This document shows positions 33,681-33,708 of a stretch of DNA of 33,708 nucleotides, piece after piece. Under the pieces are notes generated by a model. The model did not search any database, was not told the DNA's origin, and saw nothing but the letters and a program-made list of their open reading frames with translations. The stretch is from the NCBI GenBank assembly GCA_905209725.1, contig CAJLTZ010000018.1, positions 1-33,708 on the forward strand. Direction: 5' to 3'. The position numbers and the translations under genes are program-made. Numbering within the stretch: position 1 is the first letter of the stretch; each line of letters opens with the position of its first letter. This DNA comes from an uncultured Muribaculaceae bacterium. Its GTDB lineage: Bacteria; Bacteroidota; Bacteroidia; Bacteroidales; Muribaculaceae.

Positions 33681-33708
33681 CAAAAAAAGAACGCCCCTCT
33701 TGCATATC
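33681..33708 (-). terminator. Partial intrinsic terminator cut by the window edge
   Basis: Seven A (33682-33688) are followed by the arm GAACGCCCCTCTTGC (33689-33703) and the first loop bases ATATC. On the minus strand this is the 3' arm of a GC-rich hairpin followed by seven T. The partner arm would lie just beyond the right edge and would end a minus-strand gene located there, insulating the btuB promoter from it. Confidence 0.55.

Overview
The window looks like a chromosomal segment of a Bacteroidota bacterium, most likely of the order Bacteroidales. The grounds are promoter-like sequences of the Bacteroides type (TTTG, about 20 bp, TAnnTTTG), few recognisable Shine-Dalgarno sites, a lipoprotein with an acidic surface-export signal after its lipid cysteine, a DUF4374-type lipoprotein paired with a TonB-dependent receptor, and the fused cobalamin genes cbiH-cbiC, cbiE-cbiT, cbiG-cbiF and cbiJ-cbiD. 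The species cannot be named from the sequence.

Left part (about 230-8160, all on the minus strand): a seven-gene export operon in the order periplasmic adaptor (MacA type), ABC ATPase, two MacB/FtsX-type permeases, TolC-type outer membrane channel, response regulator, histidine kinase. The response regulator has a receiver and a Fis-type helix-turn-helix but no AAA+ domain. A 105-bp element with perfect 21-bp terminal inverted repeats sits between the two permease genes.

Centre and right (8533-33500): a cobalamin locus made of two converging operons, each headed by a promoter and a cobalamin riboswitch. The plus-strand operon (8566-12672) encodes a PepSY membrane protein, then CobU, CobT, CobS and CobC, which assemble the lower nucleotide loop. 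The minus-strand operon (33463 down to 12650) runs BtuB-like receptor, DUF4374 lipoprotein, exported CbiK chelatase, a truncated cobN remnant, BtuF, BtuC, BtuD, an ApgM-type phosphomutase homologue, the four fused corrin-ring genes, CbiA, PduO-type adenosyltransferase, CobQ/CbiP, CobD and CbiB. Most genes overlap by 4-16 nt, so they are probably co-transcribed and translationally coupled. The operons meet tail to tail with a 23-nt coding overlap.

Together the locus covers cobalt insertion, most of the anaerobic corrin-ring pathway, amidation, adenosylation, loop assembly and uptake. Cobalt-factor II C20-methyltransferase (CbiL), the uroporphyrinogen methyltransferase step and a PduX-type threonine kinase are not in the window; the ApgM homologue is a candidate for the last.

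Most unusual features: two copies of the roughly 105-bp inverted-repeat element (4806-4910 and 30892-30997), each supplying the TGA stop codon of its neighbouring gene; a receptor, DUF4374 and PepSY set placed under B12 riboswitches; a cobN gene cut to about 80 codons; a signal peptide on the only chelatase; and an 11-bp hairpin ending one base before the btuB start codon.
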